Below, one piece after another: positions 15,700 to 23,481 of a DNA stretch of 36,956 nt. Made by a program: the position numbers and the translations under genes. Source of the DNA: Verrucomicrobiia bacterium. Its GTDB lineage: Bacteria > Verrucomicrobiota > Verrucomicrobiia > Verrucomicrobiales > Akkermansiaceae. Numbering within the stretch: the first letter of the stretch is position 1; every line of letters starts with the position of its first letter. Below the pieces are notes generated by a model. The model did not search any database. It saw only the letters and a list, made by a program, of their open reading frames with translations, and was not told the origin of the DNA. Location of the stretch: contig JAUIJD010000047.1 in assembly GCA_030431475.1 (NCBI GenBank), positions 1 through 36,956 on the forward strand, read 5' to 3'.

Positions 15700-16853
15700 G
15701 GCTCGGTGAAATCCCAGGGTCCAGCTCGGTGACGGGCAACGCGGTCCGGATCGACCCGCACCCCGAGTCCGGCCTCGCAGGCAAGCCGCGGGGGCCGTCC
15801 CCCACGGCGCATCTGCAGCAGCGGAAAGGCCGGATCTTCCGCCAGCAAAAGTTTCCCGAAGCAGCCCTCCGCGTGCCGGACCTCGGGGAAGGCGGCACAG
15901 AGGTGAAGGTGGGCGGCCGACAGGACCGAGGACTCGCCGACCTGGCAGCCGATCTGAACCCACAAGCCCGCCGCCACCGCCTCACGGCAACGCGCCAGGG
16001 TGGCGATGAGACCGCCGCACTTCGAAATGCGGGCGTTGATCGCGGTGCAGGCCCTCGCCTCGATCAGGCGCTCGAGCGAGGCCCGCGTGTTGAGGCTTTC
16101 ATCGGCCATCACGTCGAGCCCGGTCTCGCTGACCAGGCGGGCCGCGCCCTCGAAGTCGTCGGCCGGCAATGGCTGCTCGAAACTCGTGATCCCCTCGCGG
16201 GCCAGCGCCGGCATCCGGGCCAGCGCCTGCTTCACGTCCCAGCCCATATTGACATCAGCCCTCAATGACATCCGCCCGCCGGCGAGCCGGCGGATTCCGG
16301 CGATCTCTGCCGGACCCGTCGAAGCGTCGATCTTCAGCTTCAACGCCCGGAACCCGAGCAGCCGGTAGGCCAGCAGCTGGGCCCGGCGCTTGAGGTTCAT
16401 GCCCGACGACAATACGCCGCTGTAGCGGAAGTCCTCGGGGAGTGTCGGGGCGCGCCCGAAGGGCGTCCTGCCGAAGTGCTTTCCGAAGGCGTCGAGCAGG
16501 GCGAGATCGACGGCACACCACGCGGCCGACTGGGGAAGCTGCGGCAACACCCAGTCGGCGGGCGCGCAACCGTCGCAATCGGCGAGAAAGGCGGTGACCT
16601 CGTCGAAGCTCGAAAATCCCCGGCCGATCAGGCGCGGCAGCACCGATTCGCGCAGCAGCTCGCAGGCTCCGTCGCGCGTCTCGCCGGTGACGTAGGGCCG
16701 CGGCAGGGCCTCGCCCCAGCCGATCGTGCCGTCGTCGAGTTCGGCCTCGAGCATCAGGCTCGACGACGACTCACGCGACGATGCCGCATGCTCGAACTTG
16801 CCGCGGAAGGGCAGGTCGACGGCGTGCAGGCGGAGGGCGGTGATGCGGGGCAT
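15696..16853 (-). CDS. Enolase-superfamily enzyme (muconate cycloisomerase / dipeptide epimerase subgroup)
   Basis: A 385-residue TIM-barrel enzyme. Active-site features in order: general base K-L-K (K172, K174), metal ligands D200 (RADVN), E226 (SFEQPLP) and D251 (MADES), and the second base K278 (ISKCGG). This arrangement belongs to the MLE subgroup, which includes L-Ala-D/L-Glu epimerases, o-succinylbenzoate synthase and N-succinylamino acid racemase. No menaquinone genes are nearby, so dipeptide epimerase or a related racemase is more likely. That choice is inference. The gene lies 11 bp after the hydrolase gene and overlaps the kinase gene by 4 bases. Confidence 0.85.
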   Translation of the reverse strand: MPRITALRLHAVDLPFRGKFEHAASSRESSSSLMLEAELDDGTIGWGEALPRPYVTGETRDGACELLRESVLPRLIGRGFSSFDEVTAFLADCDGCAPADWVLPQLPQSAAWCAVDLALLDAFGKHFGRTPFGRAPTLPEDFRYSGVLSSGMNLKRRAQLLAYRLLGFRALKLKIDASTGPAEIAGIRRLAGGRMSLRADVNMGWDVKQALARMPALAREGITSFEQPLPADDFEGAARLVSETGLDVMADESLNTRASLERLIEARACTAINARISKCGGLIATLARCREAVAAGLWVQIGCQVGESSVLSAAHLHLCAAFPEVRHAEGCFGKLLLAEDPAFPLLQMRRGGRPPRLACEAGLGVRVDPDRVARHRAGPWDFTEP

Positions 16854-16864
16854 GGGTGGGGTAA

Positions 16865-17830
16865 TCAGCGGTTTCTTGGCAGCGTGTCGATCCAGCGAAT
16901 GATGTCGCGGGCGAGCCGGTCGGGGGCGTCGAGCTGGATCGAGTGGGTCTGCTCCGGGTATTCGATGATCTTCACCGGTCGCTGCGGATCGCGGGTCACC
17001 AGTTCACGGGTCGCCTCGTTGTCGATGATCCGGTCCCTGCCCGCGAGGAAGAGCAGCAGCGGCGGATACTCCCGATCCTCGGTCCGCTCGACCATCCGGT
17101 CCATGCGGATGCTCTCCTTGAGGAAGGCGGCGGAAACGGTGTGCAGCCGGAGGGGGTCGTTGCGGATGTAGGCGAGTTGGTCGGGCTCGGTGGTGAACAT
17201 TTCGGTCTCGATCGGCACCGGATGCTGGCGCTCGGGAGCGAAGACCATGTCGACGAACACCGCCGCCTTCTGCGGCGCGGTCAGGTCGACCTTGGGCTTC
17301 ATGCCGGGCGTGACGAGCACCATGCCGTCGATCCGATTCGGATAGGCCACATCATAGGCCATCACATACTTTCCGCCCCACGAAAGGCCGATCAGGTAGA
17401 TCTCGTCGTGCCTGTCGGAATCCCGCACGGCCCCGACCGCCCGTTGGACGTCATCGACGAGGCGCACTCCGCTTTCGACATGACCCGAGGTGAAATGGCG
17501 GTTCTCCCGGTTGATGCCGCTGCCACGGCGATCGATGCTGAAGACCGGATACCCGCGCCGGGCCAGCTGCTCCGCGGCAAGATCGAACCACCCGCCATGG
17601 CTTTCAATTCCATGCAGGTAGAGAAACGCGGCGCGGCGCGGGTTCAGGCGCGCAGGCCGGTGCACCACGTAGCTGATCTCCTTGCCATCCGATCCGGCAA
17701 AGGTGCCGGTCTCAAGGTTGCCGAGACGCTCGGCAATCTGCCCGGGTGTCGGACCGGGCTCGGGTGCCGAGCCGCAGTGGCAGAAAAGCGGCACCACCAG
17801 GCAGATCAGCAGGAAATGGCGGCAGTGCAT
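16865..17830 (-). CDS. Exported alpha/beta hydrolase
   Basis: A 321-residue protein starting at MHCRHFLLICLVVPLFCHCGSA, a hydrophobic export signal with cysteines that may serve as a lipid site, although the lipobox is not canonical. An ATG 69 bases earlier adds a hydrophilic leader and is rejected. The fold is clear: oxyanion strand FLYLHGIESHGG, nucleophile elbow GLSWGGK, acid in LFLAGRDRIIDN and histidine in YPEQTHSIQLD. This matches monoacylglycerol-lipase-like serine hydrolases acting outside the cytoplasm. Neighbours are an FAH-family protein upstream (52-bp gap) and the epimerase downstream (11-bp gap), suggesting one transcript. The substrate is unknown. Confidence 0.85.
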   Translation of the reverse strand: MHCRHFLLICLVVPLFCHCGSAPEPGPTPGQIAERLGNLETGTFAGSDGKEISYVVHRPARLNPRRAAFLYLHGIESHGGWFDLAAEQLARRGYPVFSIDRRGSGINRENRHFTSGHVESGVRLVDDVQRAVGAVRDSDRHDEIYLIGLSWGGKYVMAYDVAYPNRIDGMVLVTPGMKPKVDLTAPQKAAVFVDMVFAPERQHPVPIETEMFTTEPDQLAYIRNDPLRLHTVSAAFLKESIRMDRMVERTEDREYPPLLLFLAGRDRIIDNEATRELVTRDPQRPVKIIEYPEQTHSIQLDAPDRLARDIIRWIDTLPRNR

Positions 17831-17882
17831 GATTTCGTGGGATTCGGAAGGAGACGGCGCCCCCTCCGCGTATTGTCGATTC

Positions 17883-19016
17883 TCAATCTTCTGATCCATC
17901 TTCGCCGGCGATCGTCACGGTCACGGATCCCAGCGGGCCGCCGCTCACCGTGACCTCGTCCCCGGCTTTGAGAAACGAGGACGTGTCACCATCCTGTTTG
18001 ATTGAAAGCTTGGTGAAGCGGCTCGTGCCGAGCGCGTTGGCGAGGCGGAGCTTCCAGCGCGGGCTCTTCAGCGCGACCCCGCCAGGCGTCCCGGTGAGCA
18101 CCATCGTGCCCTTCCGCAGGACCTGTTCCGGGTATGCCTGATGGATGAAGCGTAGCATTTCCAAGGGCGTGTAAACGAGATCCGTGACCACCTGCCTCTG
18201 GCGCACCTCGCCGTTGACCCTGGTCTCGATGGTGACCGGCGGGATGCCGTTGGCCACGGGTACAGCAGGCACCCAGGCCCGGGCCCCGATCGGCATGAAG
18301 CCCGGGAAGCTCTTCGACAGGCCCCAGTATTCGTAGCGATTCGCCATGCCCTCGCCGAGAATCGCGATCGAACGGGCCGAAAGGTCGTTGGCAATGAAAA
18401 AGCCGATCTGCGGTACAAAATCGGGTCTTCCGAGTCTGGTCTCGTCGATGTCCTCCAGCAGCACGAAGCCGAGTTCGCCTTCATAGTCGAGCAGGCAGGT
18501 CAGGCTGAGCTTCTCCGCTTCAAGCTGTTCCGTGGTCTCCGGCTCAAAACCCTCGACGGCAGCCCACAGGGCCTCGGCATCGGGCCGGATGACACTTGAG
18601 CCGGAGCGAACGATTGCCCGGGAATGCTTGCGGAAGATGGGTGGCCCCGATCGCGGGTCGAAGTCCGAGGCGGTCTCCTCGATGTGTTTCGCGTAACTCA
18701 GCCCCACCCCGAAAATTTCGGATGAATCATCCAGCGGCACGAAGCCGCCCTTGCCCATGTCGTACTCGTGAAAAGCCGCCGGAACGGGTGTCACCGGCAA
18801 GGGTCGGAAGAGCCAGTAGAGAAATGCGCCGACGCCCAGCAGCATGATCCCGGCCGCAATCCCCCCCCACCTGATACGCCGCGTCCCCCGGACAAGAGCA
18901 AGGAGCCTCTCCGGCGCGGGATCTTCAGCTGCTGGCGGGGTTACGGTCACGCGGTCCCAGGTACATATTTTACTGTCATCATTCTCCGGATTCCGGGTCC
19001 ATACAGCCAGTAACAT
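17883..19016 (-). CDS. Fumarylacetoacetate hydrolase family protein with N-terminal membrane anchor
   Basis: A 377-residue protein. Residues about 50-70 (WGGIAAGIMLLGVGAFLYWLF) are a transmembrane helix, which is unusual because FAH-family enzymes are normally soluble. The catalytic part keeps family motifs: GVGLSYAKH (103-111), metal-binding DYEGEL (177-182), NDLSARS (210-216), GFMPIGARAW and VLTGTPGGV. FAH members cleave C-C bonds in acylpyruvates or act as hydratases or decarboxylases; the substrate here is unknown. The start is uncertain: ATG at 19016 gives an odd hydrophilic leader, while GTG at 18950 would put an AT-rich stretch (TAAAATAT, minus strand) upstream as a possible -10. It heads the five-gene minus-strand run. 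Confidence 0.85.
   Translation of the reverse strand: MLLAVWTRNPENDDSKICTWDRVTVTPPAAEDPAPERLLALVRGTRRIRWGGIAAGIMLLGVGAFLYWLFRPLPVTPVPAAFHEYDMGKGGFVPLDDSSEIFGVGLSYAKHIEETASDFDPRSGPPIFRKHSRAIVRSGSSVIRPDAEALWAAVEGFEPETTEQLEAEKLSLTCLLDYEGELGFVLLEDIDETRLGRPDFVPQIGFFIANDLSARSIAILGEGMANRYEYWGLSKSFPGFMPIGARAWVPAVPVANGIPPVTIETRVNGEVRQRQVVTDLVYTPLEMLRFIHQAYPEQVLRKGTMVLTGTPGGVALKSPRWKLRLANALGTSRFTKLSIKQDGDTSSFLKAGDEVTVSGGPLGSVTVTIAGEDGSED
18941..18954 (-). promoter_or_regulatory. Partial copy of the shared operator-like sequence
   Basis: On the minus strand this reads CCGCGTGACCGTAA, identical over 14 bases to 23034-23047 in the other divergent promoter region. It overlaps the alternative GTG start (18950) of the FAH-family gene. 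It could be part of an operator or simply coding similarity (R-V-T-V in both frames). Confidence 0.35.
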
Positions 19017-19019
19017 GGA

Positions 19020-19035
19020 CGTAACTTACGGTAAC
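19020..19035. promoter_or_regulatory. Candidate operator between the FAH-family and SYLF genes
   Basis: Bases 19020-19030 are an 11-bp palindrome (CGTAA-C-TTACG), and GGTAAC follows. The 12-mer GTAACTTACGGT recurs as its reverse complement at 23041-23052, in the only other divergent promoter region beside the TPR regulator gene. On the minus strand the site reads GTTACCGTAAGTTAC, that is GTTAC twice, 10 bp apart. No other clear copy was noticed in the window. Confidence 0.45.
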
Positions 19036-19109
19036 CAAACCTGCCGCGGGCATTGACTGGACCGCTTCTTGCAACACCATTGGAATCGAACCCACACCAA
19101 ACACGTCCC

Positions 19110-19745
19110 ATGTCGTCTCTAACAAAGGTTGTCACCGGAGCAACCGCATCCGTCCGGGCAAGGGGGCTGCGGTTTCTTGCCGCCCTTTCGCTGGCTTGCC
19201 TCGCATGCCAGTGCGCGTCCATGAGCCCGCAGGGATCGACCGAAGCGGAGCAGCGCGCCTTCATCGACAAGGAGGCCTCGCGAATCCTCGACGAATTGCA
19301 GAAAAGCACGCCCGACACCCGGGATGAACTCGCATCCGCCGAAGGCTACGCCGCCTTCCGCTACACCTCGGGCAAGCTCCCGATCATCCTCGGCGGACTC
19401 GGCGGCGGGGCCGGCTACGGGGTGGCGGTCGATCCATCGGAAGACGAACGGACCTACATGAAGGTGCAGAAACTCAACTGGGGCTGGGGCATGGGCGTGA
19501 AGGAGAACTCGGTGGTGTTCATTTTCGACGAGCGCGAGGTATTCGACAAATTCAAGACCGGAAAATGGGATTCGGGGGCCGCCGCGGAGGCCACCGTGAA
19601 GAAGGATGACATCGGCGGCGGGGTCGGCGGGGTCGCCAGCCCGGGACGCGGGTTCAAGGCCTACACGCTCACCGATTCCGGCTTGTCCTACGGCGTGACC
19701 TACCAGACCCGCCGGTTCTCGCCGGTCCGCGCGCTCAATCCCTGA
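19110..19745 (+). CDS. SYLF (YSC84-like) lipid-binding lipoprotein
   Basis: A 211-residue protein starting MSSLTKVVTG. The N-terminus is an export signal ending in LSLACLACQCAS, with cysteines suited to lipidation. The SYLF/DUF500 domain follows: helical part EASRILDELQKS, the family phrase SAEGYAAFRYTSGKLP, glycine-rich GGLGGGAGYGVAVD and C-terminal FKAYTLTDSGLSYGVTYQTRRF. SYLF domains bind phosphoinositides in eukaryotes; bacterial members are periplasmic or outer-membrane proteins of unclear role. It lies 10 bp before the lipase-like lipoprotein gene and is divergent from the FAH-family operon, with the palindromic site between them. Confidence 0.85.
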   Translation: MSSLTKVVTGATASVRARGLRFLAALSLACLACQCASMSPQGSTEAEQRAFIDKEASRILDELQKSTPDTRDELASAEGYAAFRYTSGKLPIILGGLGGGAGYGVAVDPSEDERTYMKVQKLNWGWGMGVKENSVVFIFDEREVFDKFKTGKWDSGAAAEATVKKDDIGGGVGGVASPGRGFKAYTLTDSGLSYGVTYQTRRFSPVRALNP

Positions 19746-19755
19746 GGACCCGGGA

Positions 19756-21399
19756 ATGATGCACCGGTCCCGGCAGCCGCTTGCCCGCCTTCGCCCCGCC
19801 TGCACCGGGGCGCTGGCCGCCCTGCTGCTGGCGGGGTGCGGCGCGCCGACGGTCGCCCCTTACATGCGCCCGCCCAGCGCCCCCCGAGACAATCATGTCG
19901 GAGACAATCTGGCAGCGGCGAGAGCCGCCTGGGAAATCCTCGCCGACCCCGGCCGGCGCGCCGACTGGCGTGCTGCGGGCGAGGCCTACAACGAGGCGGT
20001 CGCCGCCGCCTTCGACGACCTCCGCCGGGCGGGCAGCGACTGGAGGCAGGCCGCCGCCGCCACGGGCACGCGCTTGTCCGAACCCGGCCCCGACGATCTC
20101 GATCCCGACCTGCTCGGTGTCGTGTTCCCCGCCTCCAAGGTCGACACCCGCCGTCTTGGCGAGCGCCAGCTGACCTCCGGCCTCGGACTGCCGCTGGTCG
20201 GCTGGATCGACGATGATCTCCCGCTCTACCAAGAGGCACGATTTCCGCCGCCCGCCGGCATCACCGCCACCGCCACCGCCATCCTGCGCTTCGACCGCGG
20301 ACCCGCACCGGTCTGGCAGTTCCGCCAGCCCTTCACTTCCGAACTTGTCCGCGTCGGCAGCGTCGAGCATCCGCTCCGCAGTGACTGGTCCGCCGCCCAT
20401 GCCCTCTACTGGGAGATGAGCCGATTGGACCGCACAACGATCGAGAACGTCCTCCTGCCCCAGCGCCTGCAACGCATCGAGGGGATCTATTTCACCCGGC
20501 CGCCCGATCCGGACCGGATCCCACTGGTGCTCGTGCATGGGCTCAAATCGAGCCCGGACGTGTTTGACCGGATGGTCAACGAGTTGGTCGCCGACGAGGT
20601 CATCCGCCGGCACTACCAGCTTTGGGTTTACAGCTACCCGACCGGAATCCCCTGGGGTCTCGCAGCCGCCCAGTTCCGCCAGAGCTTCCGTCGTGCCATG
20701 TCCTACGCCCGCGAGCAGGGTTGTCGGCATCTGGACAAGTCCGTGGTCGTCGCGCACTCCAAGGGGGCGCTGATCACGCAGGCCAGTCTCCGGGATCCGG
20801 GCGACGCGGTGTATTCCGCCTTCATCACCAAGCCACTCGATCAACTCGACGTGACCCCGAAGGAGCGGGAGCTGATCCGCGAGCTGTTCCTGTGGGAACC
20901 GCTGCCCAATGTCCGCCGCGCCATCTTCCTCGCCGCCCCCCACCGCGGTAGCCCGATGGCCGAACAGTCGCTTGCCATGCTGGCTTCACGACTCATCCGC
21001 CTGCCCAAACTGCTCACCGTCGAATTCCCCGACCTGATGGTCCGCAACGCCGCCGCCTTCGCCGACCCCGACTCGGTGTCGGCGGAGGAAAGCCTGAGGT
21101 TCCGTGGCCACGATGTCCGTCTCCCGACGGGGATCGAGGCGCTGCAGCCGGGTCGACCGATGTTCCAGGTGGTGCCGACGCTGCCGTTTCGGAAAGGAGT
21201 GCGTCTTCACTCGATCATCGGCGACCGTGGCCGCGGCGACGGCCCGGACAGTTCCGACGGCGTGGTGCCGTACTGGTCATCCCACCTCGACGGCGTGGAA
21301 AGCGAGTTGATCGTGCCGTCCGATCACAATGTGCCGGAAGACCTCGAAGCCATCGAGGAGGTCGAGCGCATCCTGCTGCTCAATCTTCGCGGAGGGTGA
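19756..21399 (+). CDS. Lipoprotein with alpha/beta-hydrolase (PGAP1/lipase-like) domain
   Basis: A 547-residue protein with a clean lipobox LLAGC (signal MMHRSRQPLARLRPACTGAL). Residues about 30-240 are a helical and beta domain without a recognised family. The hydrolase domain then starts with IPLVLVHGLKSSPDVFDRM (oxyanion region). Its nucleophile elbow is AHSKGAL (A-x-S-x-G variant of G-x-S-x-G), and it keeps FLAAPHRGSPMAE. A likely acid and histidine lie at DGVVPYWS and VPSDHNVPE. This order is typical of lipase/PGAP1-type hydrolases that act on lipids or lipid-linked substrates. It follows the SYLF gene closely, so a joint role at the outer membrane is plausible but unproven. Its 3' end overlaps the convergent regulator gene by 20 bp. 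Confidence 0.85.
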   Translation: MMHRSRQPLARLRPACTGALAALLLAGCGAPTVAPYMRPPSAPRDNHVGDNLAAARAAWEILADPGRRADWRAAGEAYNEAVAAAFDDLRRAGSDWRQAAAATGTRLSEPGPDDLDPDLLGVVFPASKVDTRRLGERQLTSGLGLPLVGWIDDDLPLYQEARFPPPAGITATATAILRFDRGPAPVWQFRQPFTSELVRVGSVEHPLRSDWSAAHALYWEMSRLDRTTIENVLLPQRLQRIEGIYFTRPPDPDRIPLVLVHGLKSSPDVFDRMVNELVADEVIRRHYQLWVYSYPTGIPWGLAAAQFRQSFRRAMSYAREQGCRHLDKSVVVAHSKGALITQASLRDPGDAVYSAFITKPLDQLDVTPKERELIRELFLWEPLPNVRRAIFLAAPHRGSPMAEQSLAMLASRLIRLPKLLTVEFPDLMVRNAAAFADPDSVSAEESLRFRGHDVRLPTGIEALQPGRPMFQVVPTLPFRKGVRLHSIIGDRGRGDGPDSSDGVVPYWSSHLDGVESELIVPSDHNVPEDLEAIEEVERILLLNLRGG

Positions 21400-22972
21400 C
21401 GCCGGCCTCCGCCAGCGCCTGCTCGATCGTCTCGACCAGTGCCGGCAGTTTCGCGTAGCGGGTGATCAACCAGTGGCCGCGCTCGGGGAAATCCGGCTTC
21501 ATCTCCAGCAGGCGCCCGGCCGCGGCGGCGGCTTCCTGCTTCTGACCGTTTGCGACCAGCGCCACCGCTTCCATCAGCGGGCTCCAGAAATAGGCCTCGG
21601 GCGCATACTCCCGGGCGGCAACGAGGGCCGCCGCCGGATCGTCCCGAAGCAGTCCTTCCAACCACAGGGCCCCATAACAGGCCCGGCGCGGGAAGGGATT
21701 GGTTTCCAGGGCCCTTCTCAGAATCTCCGGCCCCCTTTCCCAATCGCCACACAAGCTCAGCAGGTATCCGATCGTATCGAGCCAGAAAGTCGACATCCCG
21801 TTCAATTCCAGCGCCGCTTCCGCCTCGCGACGTGCCTCGTCCACTTCATCGGTGAGCAGCAGCAGGTAGGACAGGGTCAAGCGACACCTCACATCGCGCG
21901 GCGCGAGCCCGGCACCCCGCCGGGCCGCGGACATCGATTCCTCGATCGGCATCCGCTCACCGGGCATCCCGAGGCTCCAGTGAGCCCCGCCGAGCCGGGC
22001 GAGATACGACCAGCACACCGCGCAGTTTGGATCTGTCTCCACGGTTTCCAACAGAGCCTCGAAGGCCTCGGAATAGGCCTCGGGATCGTTGGTCGAGTCG
22101 AAATGCAGGTATCGGAGAATCGCCTCGTACGTTCCGCCACGGACCGGGGGCTGCCGGCGTGATTCGGCGTCGAGGTGCCGCGCCAGAATGCCCTGCTCCT
22201 CCGCCACCGTCGCGGCGGTGGTCTGCACGATCTTGTCGAGGCACTCGCCCTGCCCCGGAGGCGGTGGACAACGAAAAGTCTCCGCCCAGACCTGTCGTCC
22301 GCTCGCACCGTCGAGCAGGTGGAGGTTGATCTTCATCCCGTCGGCCCGCTTCGCCAGCGTGCCGCCAATTTCGAATCGAGCCGGCTGCGGACGATCCGCC
22401 CCAGCGGCGGCCGAAGGGGTGAGGAAAACGTGAAGGGCCCGGTCGTGGCTCAGTTCCGCCGCGAGATCCGAGGCGAGGCCCTCAGCGATGAAATCCGTAT
22501 CGCGCTGGCCGGTCAGGTTGCGCAGCGGGGAAACGAGGAGGCTGGGCCAAGATCCGGCGTCGCCGGGGATGCCGGCACCCGCCGGCGGAGCCGGGCTCGA
22601 AACGGTCCGCCGCCACTCGAAGGTCGGAACGTAGGAACCCTTCGGAAGTCCAATCGACACCGGATCACCGGTGCCCGCCGTGAGGTAGTAGTGCTCGAGG
22701 GATCGTCGCACGCGACCCGCCTGCATCCGCACGATCGGATCGGTCGTCGGATCGAAATCGTCCCCCCGCCCGAAGACCTCGCCGGCAATCGCCTGCTGGG
22801 AAATCATCTTGGTCCGGCGCTCCAGCGTCTCGGTCACGACGAAGCGCAGAAAGTCCGACGAGCGCCTGCTGGTGTCGAACTTCGCGCTGCTCGTGATCCG
22901 CTCAAGCTGCGCCTCAACGGCCCGCCGGTCGGGTCGTTTCGGCCTTGCTTGCGATGGATTGTCGGATGCCAA
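21380..22972 (-). CDS. CadC/TPR-type transcriptional or signalling regulator
   Basis: A 530-residue protein starting MASDNPSQARPKRPDRRAVE. Residues about 25-120 (SDFLRFVVTETLERRTKMIS, GEVFGRGDDFDPTTDPIVRM and RRSLEHYYL...GDPVSIGLPKGSYVPTFE) are the DNA-binding-like N-terminal domain found on many 'adenylate cyclase'-annotated TPR proteins. The middle (SLLVSPLRNLTGQRDTDFIAEGLASDLAAEL) is the matching sensor-like domain. The C-terminal third is built of TPR-like helices. No membrane helix is obvious. It is divergent from the YdcH-like/DUF3300/DUF2950 genes, and the site shared with the SYLF/FAH-family promoter region lies just upstream of it. It is the natural candidate to bind that site. Confidence 0.8.
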   Translation of the reverse strand: MASDNPSQARPKRPDRRAVEAQLERITSSAKFDTSRRSSDFLRFVVTETLERRTKMISQQAIAGEVFGRGDDFDPTTDPIVRMQAGRVRRSLEHYYLTAGTGDPVSIGLPKGSYVPTFEWRRTVSSPAPPAGAGIPGDAGSWPSLLVSPLRNLTGQRDTDFIAEGLASDLAAELSHDRALHVFLTPSAAAGADRPQPARFEIGGTLAKRADGMKINLHLLDGASGRQVWAETFRCPPPPGQGECLDKIVQTTAATVAEEQGILARHLDAESRRQPPVRGGTYEAILRYLHFDSTNDPEAYSEAFEALLETVETDPNCAVCWSYLARLGGAHWSLGMPGERMPIEESMSAARRGAGLAPRDVRCRLTLSYLLLLTDEVDEARREAEAALELNGMSTFWLDTIGYLLSLCGDWERGPEILRRALETNPFPRRACYGALWLEGLLRDDPAAALVAAREYAPEAYFWSPLMEAVALVANGQKQEAAAAAGRLLEMKPDFPERGHWLITRYAKLPALVETIEQALAEAGVTLRED

Positions 22973-23033
22973 GGAAACAAAAGGGGATGGTTGGAACTAA
23001 CGGAAGGCTCGTTGAAGACAAGCCTTTGTTGGT

Positions 23034-23052
23034 CCGCGTGACCGTAAGTTAC
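23034..23052. promoter_or_regulatory. Candidate operator beside the TPR regulator gene
   Basis: The sequence contains ACCGTAAGTTAC (23041-23052), whose reverse complement is at 19021-19032, and the 14-mer CCGCGTGACCGTAA, also present on the minus strand at 18954-18941. The core GTAAGTTAC is a 9-bp palindrome, and another GTTAC follows 11 bp later (23059-23063). It lies about 60 bp from the regulator's ATG and about 50 bp before the YdcH-like gene. Confidence 0.45.
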
Positions 23053-23100
23053 CCGTGTGTTACTTGGCTTCGCGAGGAACTTCTTCAGAGGATCGCTATC

Positions 23101-23481
23101 ATGAGGGGAGAAGAAGCGCGGCAAGCTCCCGAGGAGGTTCTCTCCCGCTTCCCCCACCTGGCGGAAGTGATCCGCCGGACCTACGCGGCAGACGAGCCGT
23201 TCCGGGAACTCTGCGGCGACCACGCCGAATGCGTGCGAATGATCGAGCGCGTGCGCCGCGCCGATGGCGAACACGACCATCGTTTCGAGCAGTACCTCGA
23301 GCTCCGAATCCACCTCGAGCACGAACTCTTGAGCCGCATCGGGGGGCCGGAGGAAGCCTCGCATCCCGCTTCTCGCTTTCCTGCTCCCGATCCCGCCGGC
23401 GAGCCGGCCCCGCAGGCCACACCTGACGACGGTCCGGCCGACCCTCCACCCTCCTCTGCCAAACACCCCATCAAACCATGA
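23101..23481 (+). CDS. YdcH-like (DUF465-type) small helical protein
   Basis: A 126-residue protein from ATG at 23101. A GTG at 23038 is in frame but lies in the operator-like site. Residues about 14-80 form a two-helix pattern starting FPHLAEVIRRTYAADEPF and ending LRIHLEHELLSRIG. This is the spacing of DUF465/YdcH proteins (FP...I..L...D..F..L...Y..L...I), but with extra acidic, proline-rich residues after position 85. The low-complexity tail (PAPDPAGEPAPQATPDD) is probably disordered. Its stop overlaps the next start (ATGA), so it is translationally coupled to the DUF3300 gene. Function unknown. Confidence 0.7.
   Translation: MRGEEARQAPEEVLSRFPHLAEVIRRTYAADEPFRELCGDHAECVRMIERVRRADGEHDHRFEQYLELRIHLEHELLSRIGGPEEASHPASRFPAPDPAGEPAPQATPDDGPADPPPSSAKHPIKP

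Noticed and set aside
12532-15732. Open frame of 1066 codons on the plus strand opposite the GH3 and kinase genes
   Set aside because: It spans two recognised genes in antisense, has no family features and an R/E/D/V/L-biased composition typical of GC-rich shadows.
19053-19081. TTGACT at 19053-19058 as a sigma-70 promoter for the SYLF gene
   Set aside because: No convincing -10 sequence follows at the right distance (CACCAT or ACCATT only), so no promoter is claimed.
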